The position numbers and the translations under genes are program-made. Below the pieces are notes generated by a model, which searched no databases, had not been told where the DNA came from, and worked only from the letters and a program-made list of their open reading frames with translations. DNA of 33,349 bases from Phallusia fumigata (Eukaryota; Chordata; Ascidiacea; Phlebobranchia; Ascidiidae): assembly GCA_008931825.1 (NCBI GenBank), contig QXVZ01032506.1:1-33349 (forward strand). Direction: 5' to 3'. Positions 21,873 to 33,037 of the stretch are shown one piece after another. Position 1 is the first letter of the stretch. The number at the start of each line of letters is the position of its first letter.

Positions 21873-22787
21873 GTCTCTTGGAGTTTTCCTTCAAGCTGTA
21901 ATTCCAAATCGCTCGTTCAAGAAACGTAATCCAGTAAGTCTTGTTGTGTATAGTGTGTAACCCCAGGACAAAATGACCACAGCAACCAACAACTGTTGAA
22001 ATGACAGAAAAAGATTTTGGTTTGTAGAGCAAAAATTAAAGGCAGCTTAGCTGTCAAAAAAAAGTTTTGAACTTCTAAGGTTGACAGTGTGCCATGTCAA
22101 ATAGTCTGTTTATAGGTCTTTTTACAACCATTGTGTTGTTTATTTCGTGGGCCAGGATGGGTCCCTACAGTAAACCAAGCTAGCTGGGTGCATATTTGGT
22201 TTAAACAGATTGTTTCGGAGGTAGGTACAGTTGTACCTTTTAGTGCTATTCCAATTTAAAGGGCATCCTCTCCCTCCCTATTTTACACCAGTGCAAAATA
22301 TTTTACTAACTATGGTGTTCGGTTCATAGGCAATAAGTAAATTTGTTATACTTACCAAGCACAGGATATAATCTACCCACCGTCGGTTGATAAACATTTT
22401 CACAAACACATTTTTTTAATACTTAGCATGGAAAACTTAACACAATTTTTTTAAATCAACGTGTGTTGAATAACTTGAATTTGTTTGCTATGGAGCAACG
22501 GACTAACTGAATTTTATCCTAGGTAATGGAACCAAGTCCTGCAAAAATCGATTTTTTAAAAGAGTACATCTTTCTTATAACACGCAGCTTAATACTTTAG
22601 AAGACAATTTTTTAAATCTCCTGCGTCTTGGGCAGGGGTTTAGTGGCAATTTTATAGATGCTGAAGCTCTCGGCGAAGCATGCTGCTATTTTTGTTTCTT
22701 TGCACCCAAGACCCATTAATCATTTGTAGAGGTGGCGGTGCGGAGCTGCAAGACTACATCACTGATCTTGAGCAACGCCGTTCCTAA
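21871..22787 (+). CDS. Tentative four-exon small protein of unknown family
   Basis: Exons 21871-21933, 22116-22224, 22523-22637 and 22730-22787 join in consistent phase (0, 1, 2) to about 115 residues ending in TAA. The last two exons look most like real protein: K-N-R-F-F-K-R-V-H-L-S-Y-N-T-Q-L-N-T-L-E-D-N-F-L, and G-A-E-L-Q-D-Y-I-T-D-L-E-Q-R-R-S at the C-terminus, amphipathic and coiled-coil-like. Exon 2 is Trp-rich and hydrophobic. Donors of exon 2 (GTACAG) and exon 3 (GTTTAG) are weak. The proposed ATG overlaps the NABP ATG by two bases on the opposite strand, which is odd, so exons 1 and 2 are the weakest part. I do not recognise a family. Confidence 0.3.
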
Positions 22788-22957
22788 ATTCGAAAATTCT
22801 TTTTGTTGGGTCGAAATAATAACCAAAGACGTAAATGGAAACGGTCGACCCTAATTGCCGTCTCAGTTTGAATTTACACAGAACACGAATGTTTACCTTG
22901 TGTCAGACTAACAACAAACAAACAGACTTGTCTTCTTGAGTGAACGGAAATTTAAAA
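22788..22957. other. Intergenic stretch, nothing recognised
   Basis: Short spacer between the tentative small gene and the 3' end of the RhoGAP gene. No repeat or coding frame stands out. Confidence 0.4.
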
Positions 22958-22963
22958 TTTATT
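22958..22963 (-). other. Candidate polyadenylation signal of the RhoGAP gene
   Basis: AATAAA on the minus strand, about 1.14 kb after the RhoGAP stop at 24101. The stretch 22964-24100 would be its 3' untranslated region; it holds two unrelated frames of about 80 codons that look random. Confidence 0.4.
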
Positions 22964-24100
22964 AATGTTACGAGCGACATATCATGTTAACTCAACAATC
23001 GCGCGGGAAAAAAAAGAGGGTTACATCAGTAAACGAATCAAGTGATAATGAAAGGCAAAGAGAAAAAAGGACTTAAAAACAGCAAAGCGACGATAACTCT
23101 CGGGCGCAGGATAAATTAGCAGGTGTCGCTACTGCCTAGCACCGGATTAAGCAGAAAGTCGCCCGTCGATTCAAAATCAGGCGACAATTTTGGTGAGCAA
23201 ACCGGATTGCTACAACCCACCGCCTGCCCACAAGCCGTTTACATCTTAATATCCATTTGCGCGGTAATGGACCTTTCATATGCATCCCTTTGCACAACAA
23301 AAGCACGCAGCGAAACATGCTTCCAACCCTTCTGCTTTTCGAACAACATTGCCACAATTCAGTAAACAATGCTCGTTGCTATGATTACTTTAAGCGTGCA
23401 AAGTCGTGCATATGAATTGTCCTGAATAAAGATAAAATTTGACGCGTTACGGCGAAACACTAAAGATCAATGCGAAAAGAAACGACGATTTCACGGCAAA
23501 AAGAGCAATAAGGCGTGATAAAAGACAGAAAATAATAGGATACAGTCAATATATCAAGAACAACGGCGATTTCAGAATTGGTCACTAACTCTATAAGAGC
23601 AAAAAATGCGAATAAAACCACAAAAACGATTTTCGTAGGGCGCCGTAATATTGCATGTGTGAGCTCTTGTCAGCAAAATGCAATAGATGGTTAGTTTTCA
23701 AGTGATTGCGCGATTTTCAACGACACTGCACAATTTTACCTTCGATTTTGATAAGAATACTGCCATACACGAACGATGATAATGTGAAATGTAAGGAATA
23801 GAGCATGTTATTGCACCGTGTGTAAGCTGCCGCGGCGTTTGAGAAGCGTCTTTTGTTATATGTACACGAAGTGCAAGCGGTCCAAACTGCCACGAACGCT
23901 AAAACTCGACACAATTAACCACTACTGCGCACGGACAGGCATTACCGGCTACTGACTACGAAAAAAGCTACGACGCGGCGGTGGTACAGGAATCAACGGG
24001 GATATGAAGGAAAAATGAAGGTTTAAAATACACCATGACAACGATAAAGTAAAGGCGAAGATCAGAATTTGGTCGCAGTGGTAATGCGTTAAGATTAGAC

Positions 24101-27100
24101 TCAGCAGAAAGACACCTCCTTGCCATCGGCGGAGAGCTCACCAACCAGAATCTCGCGCTTCGCTGTGGGCTGGGGAACTTGTTCATCGTATCGCAGTGAC
24201 AGAGGCAAGGCGCTGCTCTTGCGTGCTCCGTTACTTCCTAAAGGCACTTGGGGTGGCGTGCGCCCGGCCATTGTGGAAGACTGCCCTGGCGCGACATGCG
24301 GCGGCAGGGTCGGCAATTTGCGCCCGTGCCCCTCGGTCGGGGTCTGCGGCGGCTCCGGATGCTTCTGCGGCGACTCTTCGTCGATGCTCGTCGCCTTGGT
24401 CAGCGACGCGCGCTTGGCGGGAAATTTGAAACTCGAAGCACTGAGGCGGCGACCGACGAAGTTAGCAAGCTTGGAGCCTGAACGCGAATGCTCCTCTTCA
24501 TCCTCCACACTCCTGCGCTGCTTTCGGATCTTAGACGTGCGCCTTGGAGCAATGGGCCCGGGTGCCGACTCCATTGGGGCCAGTTTCGGGCCCTCTTTGG
24601 GCGTCAGGGGAGGCGGTGCGTCAACCTCCCAGCTGGCGGCATCCGGGTGCATGTTTTCGAATGGAGAAAAATCGACCAGGAGATTCGATTTGTCGACGGG
24701 ACGCGTCACAGGCTGCGTGGCGCCGAATTCGAGGTTGTCGGGACGTTGGTTAGCGTCCGGCGCGGCGCCATTGCTTCGGTAATTGTTTACAAAAGGATCT
24801 GGGTAGCAATGCAGGTTCGATCAGACGCAATGGATTTTGAATTTATAGTTTATTTTGATGGTTACAAGCCGCAAATATAGAAGTTGTATCGTTCGTAGGC
24901 GTTCCTAACTATTACAGAAGTCTCCTAATGAGCACAAGACACGGACTTAGCTTGATAAAAACGTAAAAAGCCAGAGATAGAAAATATTGCATTGCAAACG
25001 TTTTTAAATCGTTGTTTTTATCAGTGCATCACCTATGTTGCAGCACTTACTTTTTGCAGGTGTATCATGATAACGTTGCAGAAAATGTCTTTTTATCCAA
25101 ATTTAAGTCTTGTTTTGATTCTAAGCAACTATTGAAGTGGTGTTTCGCGACTACGCTGACGAAACGAATGAAAAAACACACAGAAAGCGCAGCAAAGCGA
25201 AGTGCCGAAGCTTACTTGTAGAGGAAAGTTGGAAGTCCTGCGGGCAACCAGCGTCAATCAGACTAACGCAATTTGGAAGGATCGTTCCTGATTCTGCACA
25301 CAAGCACACAGTGATGATTAAGCACAAATGCACAAGGCATCATGCTGTTGATAGACATTGGCGTAGATTGAAGATGAATTATAGGTTCATACAAGCATGC
25401 TTAAAGACAGGCACACTTCGGTGCTTGGTTTCTGTTCGCTGACAGTTGTTACTTGTTGGCACAGTGTTTCTCGAACTGGGTTCAATGCGACGTCTTTGTA
25501 AAAGTTTGTTCTTTAGACGCACCAGCGATAAGAATTTAATAAAGACGCTTATTATTAAAGTCGTACTTATTAGTATGAAAACAAAAGCTGCGAAACAGAT
25601 ATTTTGTGCACCAGCGCGTCGCGTCGCACAGTTTTAGAACCACAGTGTTAGCATATTGGGAAATTGTCGATTTTTGGGCGTAATTTTTCAATACTATACA
25701 CCAGGCCTGCAAAAGGCATAATACCTAATCATAGCATGCCTTTTCAGCATCTACGTTCAACAAGGTGAAGGCTAGAAAAATGTTGGGTACTTTTTAGGCC
25801 TAACGGATTGTTATATAAACGTTGTTGTCGTTGGATAAAACACAAGTTTTAAATTACATGTCAAAAAAACATCCGTCGAGATGTTTTTTACATCCATACA
25901 GACAGGCCAAAGTGTTGTTTTTAGATTTCAAAAAAGCCACCAAAGACAGTTACGTCACACCATGCAAGAAAAACAACACGAACGCGATGACGTCACAATG
26001 AAGACGGGCCTTACGTCACTCACCGTTTGACCGTGTGCCGGCGGAAATCGGAAAACTGTCGTTCTGTGTAGGGTCAGTAGGCAAGCCATGCGAGAGAAAA
26101 AAGAAAAAGGGGATGATGATGTAATGATGACGCGTCACCGTGACGACGGCAGCAAGCAGGTTGCAACAATTAATTGAAAGTAATTAATTGGGTGTTGGGT
26201 CGATGTGCGATGTTCCCAATGATATTGTTTCGATGCGAAATCGGTGTAAATTTTACCCGAAAAAGTTTTGAAACTATCTATCTGGCCAAAGTTACAACAT
26301 GATGTTACATTGACGGTAAAAGTTATCATACATTCAAAAAAAGTGAAAAAAATTGGTGTGGCAGAAGCTGTTTTTTTAATTTGTTCCTTTATTTAGTCCA
26401 CATTTTTCGTCACCTACCCAAAAATTTGACAACATTTTGATTCAATGGAGTTTAAAAACCCCGCACCATCGCATCGAACCAAATGCATTGTAACATTGCT
26501 CTTGGCCCAAACAGTGGTTAATAATAAAAAACCATTCACAAAATTTATGTCCCAGCGGCAGTATTAGGTTAAAAAGTGCAACAAGTTCCCTGCAGATCGA
26601 TCAACTGAAAACATAATCGTCGGAATATGCATGGAAACAAAAAACACAGGAATGAAATGTTACGGGTTACGGCACTCCCAAGCAACCATGGGTCACAACA
26701 TCTGGGACATGCATTAAACGATAAGATAAGATCGTGACATGCCAAGCATCAAACCCCCTACGCCACCCCAAGCCTCTACGCACAGCACGCGCAAATTAGG
26801 CCTTGTGTGTCTAAAGTAAGTCGATAATTCGGCCATTTTTTTACATTTAACAGCTACAAATAATTATCTGTATCACAAGACGGAGGAGATTTTCAAAATT
26901 GGTACAGTGGCGTTATTCGAAATGTGTTTACATTCAAATGCCAAAACTAGTAAACGTTGGAGCTTTAGATTTAGCGAGTTTAGAATGGGTGTAGGGAAGA
27001 AATTTTCTGTCAGCTTCTTTGTGGCTTTGTTACAAATATCAACTCCAGACACGGCTACGAAAGTTAAACAAGCCACGCCTTAAGCTAGAAGCTATTTTCC

Positions 27101-30100
27101 TATTGGAAATAACCGAAAGACCCAAAGGCAGTGCCCAGCATAGCGCATGCATAACCCCTTATAAGCACTAGTCTAATTCACAGAAGCACCATCTTCACTT
27201 ACCGTGTTCGACGTGTAATTATCGTCTGACTGTGTCGCAGCACCAGCGCCATCTGGCGGCTGACTGAAGCCCGACGAATCATCGAAGTTGAGTAAAATGT
27301 CGGATGAGCGGGCGGCGGAGGGATCGGGGATGAATGAGAGCTCGCTGACGGACGTGGCAAGGTCCTCTGTCTCCGAGATGGCTGAGTCAGGAGTCAGAGC
27401 GTTTTCATCGACGTTCTCGGGCGCAAAGGATGCAGGAGCCTGCTGGAAGCCTGCACGAAAATATAATATGTGAATAATTTGTAAAAAAGGAATAATTTGC
27501 AAAACTACCAGTTGCACAGCTTTTTAAGGTTTAAGGATTGGTTCGAGGGTTATTTTGCAATTATTTGGATTATTTTACCAAGCAAAAGGTACTCAATAAA
27601 GCAACAGTCGGTAAAACAATTGTATGTGTTTCGACATATGTTCGAAAACCTATACGTTGCAAATAATTGAAAAACCAAGGCTTAAACGGCTTGGTGTGAT
27701 GGGGAGTACATAAAATCTTGTTGTAAATTGTTGTGGAATAGGAAAGAAACACAACCGTACCTGGGAATGGGAAAATGTTTCCAGCTTGGTGAGAATGAGT
27801 TCCGAAAATGAAATCTTTGTGTTCGATCAACAGTTCGACAATGCGAGATTGGAAAGGCATGTCAATCAACATTATCAGGGATTCGTTGCCATCCCTAAAG
27901 ATAAGTATGGAATTCAGTAACATAAGTATGAAAATTAGCTAAATTGAAGGCATTAGTGTCGAAGAGCTTGTACTTTTTCTACGGATGATGACATATAAAC
28001 ATTTTGCATTACAATGTAATCACTATATACAAGCTCTCTGCCAGCAATGACCCCACGCTCGGGCTTAGCGCGAATTCGCCTATTTTCGAATGGGAAACAC
28101 TGTGCAAATTGGTGGAATGTATTTTCTACAAGAAAAATGCCAATAAATCATCTTCGGGTTGACTTAGCTCGAAAGTGGCTTCGCCAAAATTACATTGAAC
28201 AATAATGCTACTTGTTTTCACAATCTACTTCAAAAGTTATCAAAAACGCACAAGGTCAAACTATATAATACTAACTGATACCAAACTTAAATGCACAATC
28301 CCAGTCAAAACGAGACTGATTTACTAATCCTGAAGTCACTTGGTTTGTCGTCAAATAAAAAATTAATCTGAACTTACGTGAGCGCTTGTCGCATCAACGT
28401 CGGCCCGAAAACGATGGCGAGGTTACTTGCGGTCATCTTGTTGTCCTTGCTGTGTGCTGCCACCCTGCGGACGGAGAAAAAGTCAGTTTTCCGGCTTGCG
28501 CCATCAAACAACACCGCGCGGGCAAGCCAAATATTTGGCTTGAGCGAAACGATGCGGTAAAATTGAAAGACAGGGCGACTCTTGGTGTTCGATGAACGAG
28601 TCTGTCAATATTTTGATCTGAGATAGGGCTTAGAAGACTCGCTTGGATGATAGAGAAGCCTAATCTCATGGGCCCATTCCTCCAAAATCCAGAATGATTT
28701 CTAAACTAACAACACCTTTTTTTTGACTAAGTGCGAAAAGCCTTCAATACATTAAAGACTTGGTATATTCAAACATTCGTTAAAATACAATACTCCTGTC
28801 ACTTTAATCCAGGTCTACATAACTGAAATCAGCACATCGGCCCAGCAAAAAAGAATTTCGTTGGCCGCATGCTGGCGTAGTTGCAAGAACAAAACTTTTT
28901 CATTATTTATAGAAATAAATAAAAGGAAAATCACGCAGTAGCGCACGTGTTTGAAATAAAAATAACAAACCAACAGTTTTTATTACACTGCAAGTCAAAC
29001 GAATGCTCGAAATTGTTTTTAGGTGCAATGTAAAATAATTTGAAATCATCTTGTGGGCCGCATTAAAAGCTTTTGACCGTAAGTTATGAAAACCTTTTTT
29101 AACACAACAAACGATTTTTTCAAGATGCTTTCGAACTGACTTTACCCAAATCACACTTAAAACACCAGTAAAACAAACAAACAAACAAACGGATACCTGG
29201 TTAGATGTGAGATGATGTATTGCAGGGTGTTGTGGTTGGGCATCGGCAGTCGGTCCACGGTTTGCCTAATCCGGTTCACCAGGGAATCCAGGACCTCGGT
29301 GGGACGGGGAGGCAGGGGGTTTCCCTCGTCGTTAGCGCGTCTCGTCGCCTCGTTGGTTTCAGCGATCAGTTGTTGATAATCCTGTGAAGATAGTCCGAAC
29401 GTTGTGTCTTTTACACTTGAAATTCGGTATTTAGGGAAAACTTATCCATGGGAAAATCTTTGTTCTAAAGAACACCATTACCAGTCAATTGATCTGGTTT
29501 AGTTTTTCGGTAGTTTGAACGACAAAACATGCAAATTACAGCAAAAGTTGTTTTGATTAGTATCACGTTACAATTAAGTTGTTTGAACCATTAATCATCA
29601 CCATGCGATGTTCAGAAGGTAAGCTCGCGAACCGAGCATTAAAAACAACGATGCTCGGTAACGAGTACTCGAGTCGACAAAAATCAAGCTCTTTCTACAT
29701 GTAGATTGGAACTGACACCAAAAATCGAGTCGGTTTGTAATGATCTAGCACTTGTTTTGTGATGGTAGTTTATAAAGCAGTGGTTCCTAAACTTTAGGTA
29801 CACAACATCTCTCGGTTTGTGAAGTGTCCGCGTATCATCAACGTTTAGAAAACTACAGAATCACAAACTCCCGACACCAGCATCGGTAAAATCATTTACT
29901 AACTTATTACTACAACTGATCTACTGACTGAATTACTTAGATAGGGTTGCCAACTCTGTTAAGTTACAGCAAGTGACATTAAAACTTGATTAATGTTTTA
30001 TAACGTCTCGAAAACACAATTTCAAATATATTTCGATCTGATGATAACATAAAACATTGGCACTACTGTTAAAAGTTTTCGCACATTTCTTTCATCATAA

Positions 30101-32060
30101 ATTACGGTCCGGTATTTTTTGAAGGACTTCATCATTATCTTGTTGTACAATATGATGGATTTGTTTTGGACTTTGGAGTCTCACTTCAGAAATTGAACCA
30201 CCAGTCAAAACCATTTTGAAATAAAGGACAAATAATGTCATTTCAAATCTCAATAAAGGACAAGGAAAACAGAGCTGAATAAAGAATTGTCCTTTGAAAT
30301 AAAGGACGGTTGGCAATANGAACAATTTGGTCTAGGATATTGTATCAAAAAAGAAACTTTTGGGTGACTTACTTTGTTAAATATTGCCTGTGGGAGAACC
30401 GATGGGTGAATTAGGGTAAAAAGTTGTCAGTGCGTGGGAACAAACTCGCGTTAGACAGAGAAAAAAGAAATTAAGAAGAAAAAAAACAGAGTTAAAACAA
30501 TATGTGTACCCTTCATGGAAGGGGATCCATAAAAAACTTGTTAGGCCACTCAAATGACCAGTTTCTGCTTGGTTTGAAATTACCAGTACTTGTCGCAAAA
30601 TGCTTTGTGTTTGTTTCTGAATATAAAGGTAACGGGAGTAGCGGATTGGTCACCCCGTCAAGTTGTGTAAAAAAAAAGAGTAAAAAATCATTGACCAAAG
30701 CCTTAAATGCCATATTTTACATGTGTAATAAAAAATGGTGAATTCAACCGAATACTTTTAATATTATACCAGCTATCAAGACACGAAGCTTTTATATAAC
30801 ATACTTTATTAAATATTAAAAGTTTTGCAATTTTACGTTGTGGGAACCCTGTGGGTTAACCATTGGGTCAAATGTGGTTAAAAGTTACAGTGTACAACTT
30901 CACACACTCAACTATCATGTGTAAAAATTTAAAGCAAATAAACCACTTCTGTAACAATCCAACCATCCATCATGGCCTTTTGATTCACTTAACAACACAC
31001 CCTAACCCTAACTCCTGCACTGGGCGATAAAAAGCATGTTTTCACTTACTCGGGTACTTGGGTTTCGGTTCGTTTTGACCCAACCCCACTGCCCCTGCAA
31101 CACATTTAGTCGCACACAACACAACAAAACAAGACACAGAAATCTTACTGCGGTCGGTAGGAGGCGCCAAAGTGATGGTGTTGCCGTCTTTTTCGTCCAG
31201 GACATCTTCCGAGGAGAGGGATCCCTCTGAGGGCCGTCGGAGTTGGGCCGAGATGCGAGTGATGTCGCCCGGGCTAGCTGAAGGCGAAATATCGTCCAAC
31301 GAACGACTGCTGCTGCTCTCCGTGTCGCTAATTCCTGGAAAAGGAAGGTCGTAACTTGTTTTGGCGGTGCAGCAGAGATTTGGGCCGGAAATGTTTTGAC
31401 AACTATTGATGAAACGCATTGAAGTGTTGGTATTATTTTTCTGTTGAATGTATTTGGAACTGTGATCTACATGGACGGGTTGAAACTTTAAGTGTTATGT
31501 TTGCCCGAGCACCGAGCATCTCATGGTAACAACGGATGGTAGACTAGAGGCATTACGACGTTATATGTATATGACATGGCAGCAAATTATACGCCATATT
31601 TTTTATTTTTTTAAACTGCAAAGGTTCCTGTTTCGAACTTTTCGGCGAGGTGGTACCGTATGATAGAACTCGTTCAAGAAAGAAAGCATTTTGATTTGTT
31701 GCACTCTACCCGTTTTTAAATCTTAGCTCATGACATTGTCATCACCGTGTTTTAGCACGAGTACTCGGGTATTGGCTCGACTCAGCCCATCAGTGAACTA
31801 TTCTCTGGCTCAGAACATTTTTTCCGTACACTGCCGTACATTGTAAGCAATTCAATAGATGAGTTCAGAAGTTACGTTAAACATAAATTTAGCACCCATT
31901 GGGGGATACCGAAAGGCTTTTTATGCATACACTGTGCAAATATCCTCTCCCAAGTTACAAACACATCCAGACAACGCGGTTTTAAGACTATACGGTTGAA
32001 GCCTGATCGTCTTACCTTTAGACCTCCTGCCACGACCCTGATAGGGAGACTCTTCGGAAC
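24101..32060 (-). CDS. RhoGAP protein of the ARHGAP29/ARHGAP45/GMIP type (partial)
   Basis: Exons on the minus strand: 32060-32016, 31334-31149, then a break, 29381-29197, 28464-28378, 27894-27761, 27450-27203, 26063-26024 and 24798-24101 (stop). Phases agree on each side of the break. The first two encode a Ser/Asp-rich linker (S-D-T-E-S-S-S-S-R-S-L-D), resembling the ARHGAP45 linker before its C1 domain. The next three give the second half of a RhoGAP domain: L-P-x-x-N-x-N-T-L-Q-Y-I-I-x-H-L, N-K-M-T-A-x-N-L-A-I-V-F-G-P-T-L and I-V-E-L-L-I. The tail has a DPF motif, Pro-rich and basic stretches and ends V-S-F-C. Such proteins switch off Rho GTPases. The C1 domain and the arginine-finger half are not visible; the N-terminus is off the right edge. 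Confidence 0.82.
25454..25653. mobile_element. hAT-type MITE with 8-bp target duplication
   Basis: Element 25462-25645 (184 bp). Ends are CAGTGTTTCTCGAACTG and, inverted, CTGTGGTTCTAAAACTG, matching at 13 of 17 places. It is flanked by TGTTGGCA and TGTTAGCA (7 of 8 identical). No transposase frame. It lies in the last intron of the RhoGAP gene. Confidence 0.82.
25864..25889. repeat. Perfect short hairpin
   Basis: AAAAAACATC, a six-base loop, then GATGTTTTTT: a ten-base-pair perfect stem. It is in the RhoGAP last intron and has no assigned role. Confidence 0.7.
25951..26137. promoter_or_regulatory. Cluster of CRE/ATF-like motifs
   Basis: TACGTCAC at 25951, palindromic TGACGTCA at 25988-25995, TTACGTCAC at 26011-26019 and palindromic TGACGCGTCA at 26128-26137 surround the RhoGAP microexon. 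Such sites bind CREB/ATF factors. Function is inferred from motif density only. Confidence 0.4.
26024..26063 (-). other. 40-nt microexon of the RhoGAP gene
   Basis: Between CCTACACAG and the strong donor GTGAGT the minus strand reads N-D-S-F-P-I-S-A-G-T-R-S-N plus one base. It is the only piece found that turns the phase-0 end of 27450-27203 into the phase needed by 24798-24101, where the split codon makes the Asp of a D-P-F motif. Confidence 0.7.
29170..29190. repeat. (AAAC)n microsatellite
   Basis: Five AAAC-type units in a row directly beside the donor of the RhoGAP exon 29381-29197. Confidence 0.85.
29781..29800. mobile_element. Isolated hAT-like terminal sequence
   Basis: CAGTGGTTCCTAAACTTT is a classic hAT MITE end, but I do not find its partner or a target duplication. 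Confidence 0.4.
29942..30319. mobile_element. Probable nonautonomous DNA transposon ending at a gap
   Basis: Starts TAGGGTTGCCAAC and ends, inverted, TATTGCCAACCGTCC, then repeats of AAAGGAC/GTCCTTT inside the right end. The N at 30320 abuts the right end and hides any target duplication. It sits in the break of the RhoGAP gene. Confidence 0.45.
30320..30320. other. One-N joint inside the RhoGAP gene
   Basis: Single N between the RhoGAP linker exons and the second RhoGAP half; exons for the C1 domain and first RhoGAP half should lie here. On the two sides 29400-31140 I find no exon for them. Confidence 0.7.
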
Positions 32061-32713
32061 CTGAAGGAAACAAAACTGTGTTAACGTACGAAGCTTGTGC
32101 AGTTTAGGTGGTGGGTCTGTTAAAACTTGTTACTGTTTTACGAGGTTTTTTAATCTCTAATCTCAATAAGTGGACACATACCATTTGTGTTTAAAACATT
32201 TTCTACGTTTTGACAAACGCCGTTATCGTCACACAAGTACTGTATTCTTATTGATACCATATAAATCTGTAAAGTCTGTGTCTATGTTTTGCATTGGTAT
32301 AATGCAAAACTTTTCGGTTCAAAGCTATAAAGGCAACAAACAATCGGTTTTGGTTTTAGAGAAATTCACACCAAGCCTCGTTTTGCACCAACCCAACAAA
32401 ATTATCAGTGAATCTGTCCAAAAAACTTGTAGTGACGTGAAAAGTGCGAAACCTGTTTTCAAGTGGACGTGTTAAGTTTCCGGTGAAAAAACAAAAAAGT
32501 TGCCCCACCTNTGAGTCATAAAGTTAGGAAACTGCTTTGTTGTTTGTTTGTTTATTTTATACGTCATTTACAAAAGGCGGTCTGAATGGGACATGCTTAC
32601 AGCTTATCATGCATTTTAAATGGCGCCCATCTTAGGCAATACCCGTAAACTGCCCTGTAAAACACAACAGACAGTAAGATTCAAACCACAAACCTATCAC
32701 ATGCATAACAGTT
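32061..32713. other. RhoGAP gene intron or flank, no exon recognised
   Basis: Upstream of the first visible RhoGAP exon. A 101-codon plus frame at 32170-32475 has no coding character. A one-N joint lies at 32511. Confidence 0.45.
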
Positions 32714-33037
32714 AAATACGCCAAGGCTTCCTAAAGTTTTTGGTCCGTGACCCCTTTTGATTTTAAAAATTTTTCTGCGACCCTTGACATTTGATGTAAA
32801 AAAAAACATACCGTTTGTTGAAAGAGTATCACTAGAAAGCAAAATCAAATATTAATTTATTTTGCGCAGTTTCAACATGAAAATGTTGGTAAACTTTAAA
32901 TGTTAAACCAAGGCAGATGCTTAAAAAGATGACGATTCTGACCATTTGTGGGAAATTTGTGTACTCGCGACCCACATAACTCGCTGCGCGACCCCCTGAA
33001 TGGTGATAACCCCTAGTTTGGGAGCTCTGAAATACGC
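32714..33037. mobile_element. hAT-type MITE with perfect 8-bp target duplication
   Basis: Element 32722-33029 (308 bp), starting CAAGGCTTCCTAAAG and ending, inverted, CAGAGCTCCCAAAC. It is flanked on both sides by AAATACGC, an exact 8-bp duplication. Inside are GTCCGTGACCCC and GCGCGACCCCC words common in this class. No transposase frame is present. Confidence 0.88.

Noticed and set aside
23123..23369. Overlapping plus and minus frames of about 80 codons
   Set aside because: Probably chance frames in the RhoGAP 3' untranslated region; neither resembles a protein I know.
24120..24782. 220-codon plus-strand open frame
   Set aside because: It is antisense to the last RhoGAP exon, whose minus frame joins in phase to upstream exons; high GC and lack of stops explain the shadow.
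31002..31014. CCCTAACCCTAA telomere-like repeat
   Set aside because: Only two units; expected by chance and not at a chromosome end.
32170..32475. 101-codon plus frame
   Set aside because: Composition looks random and it shows no motif or splice partner.
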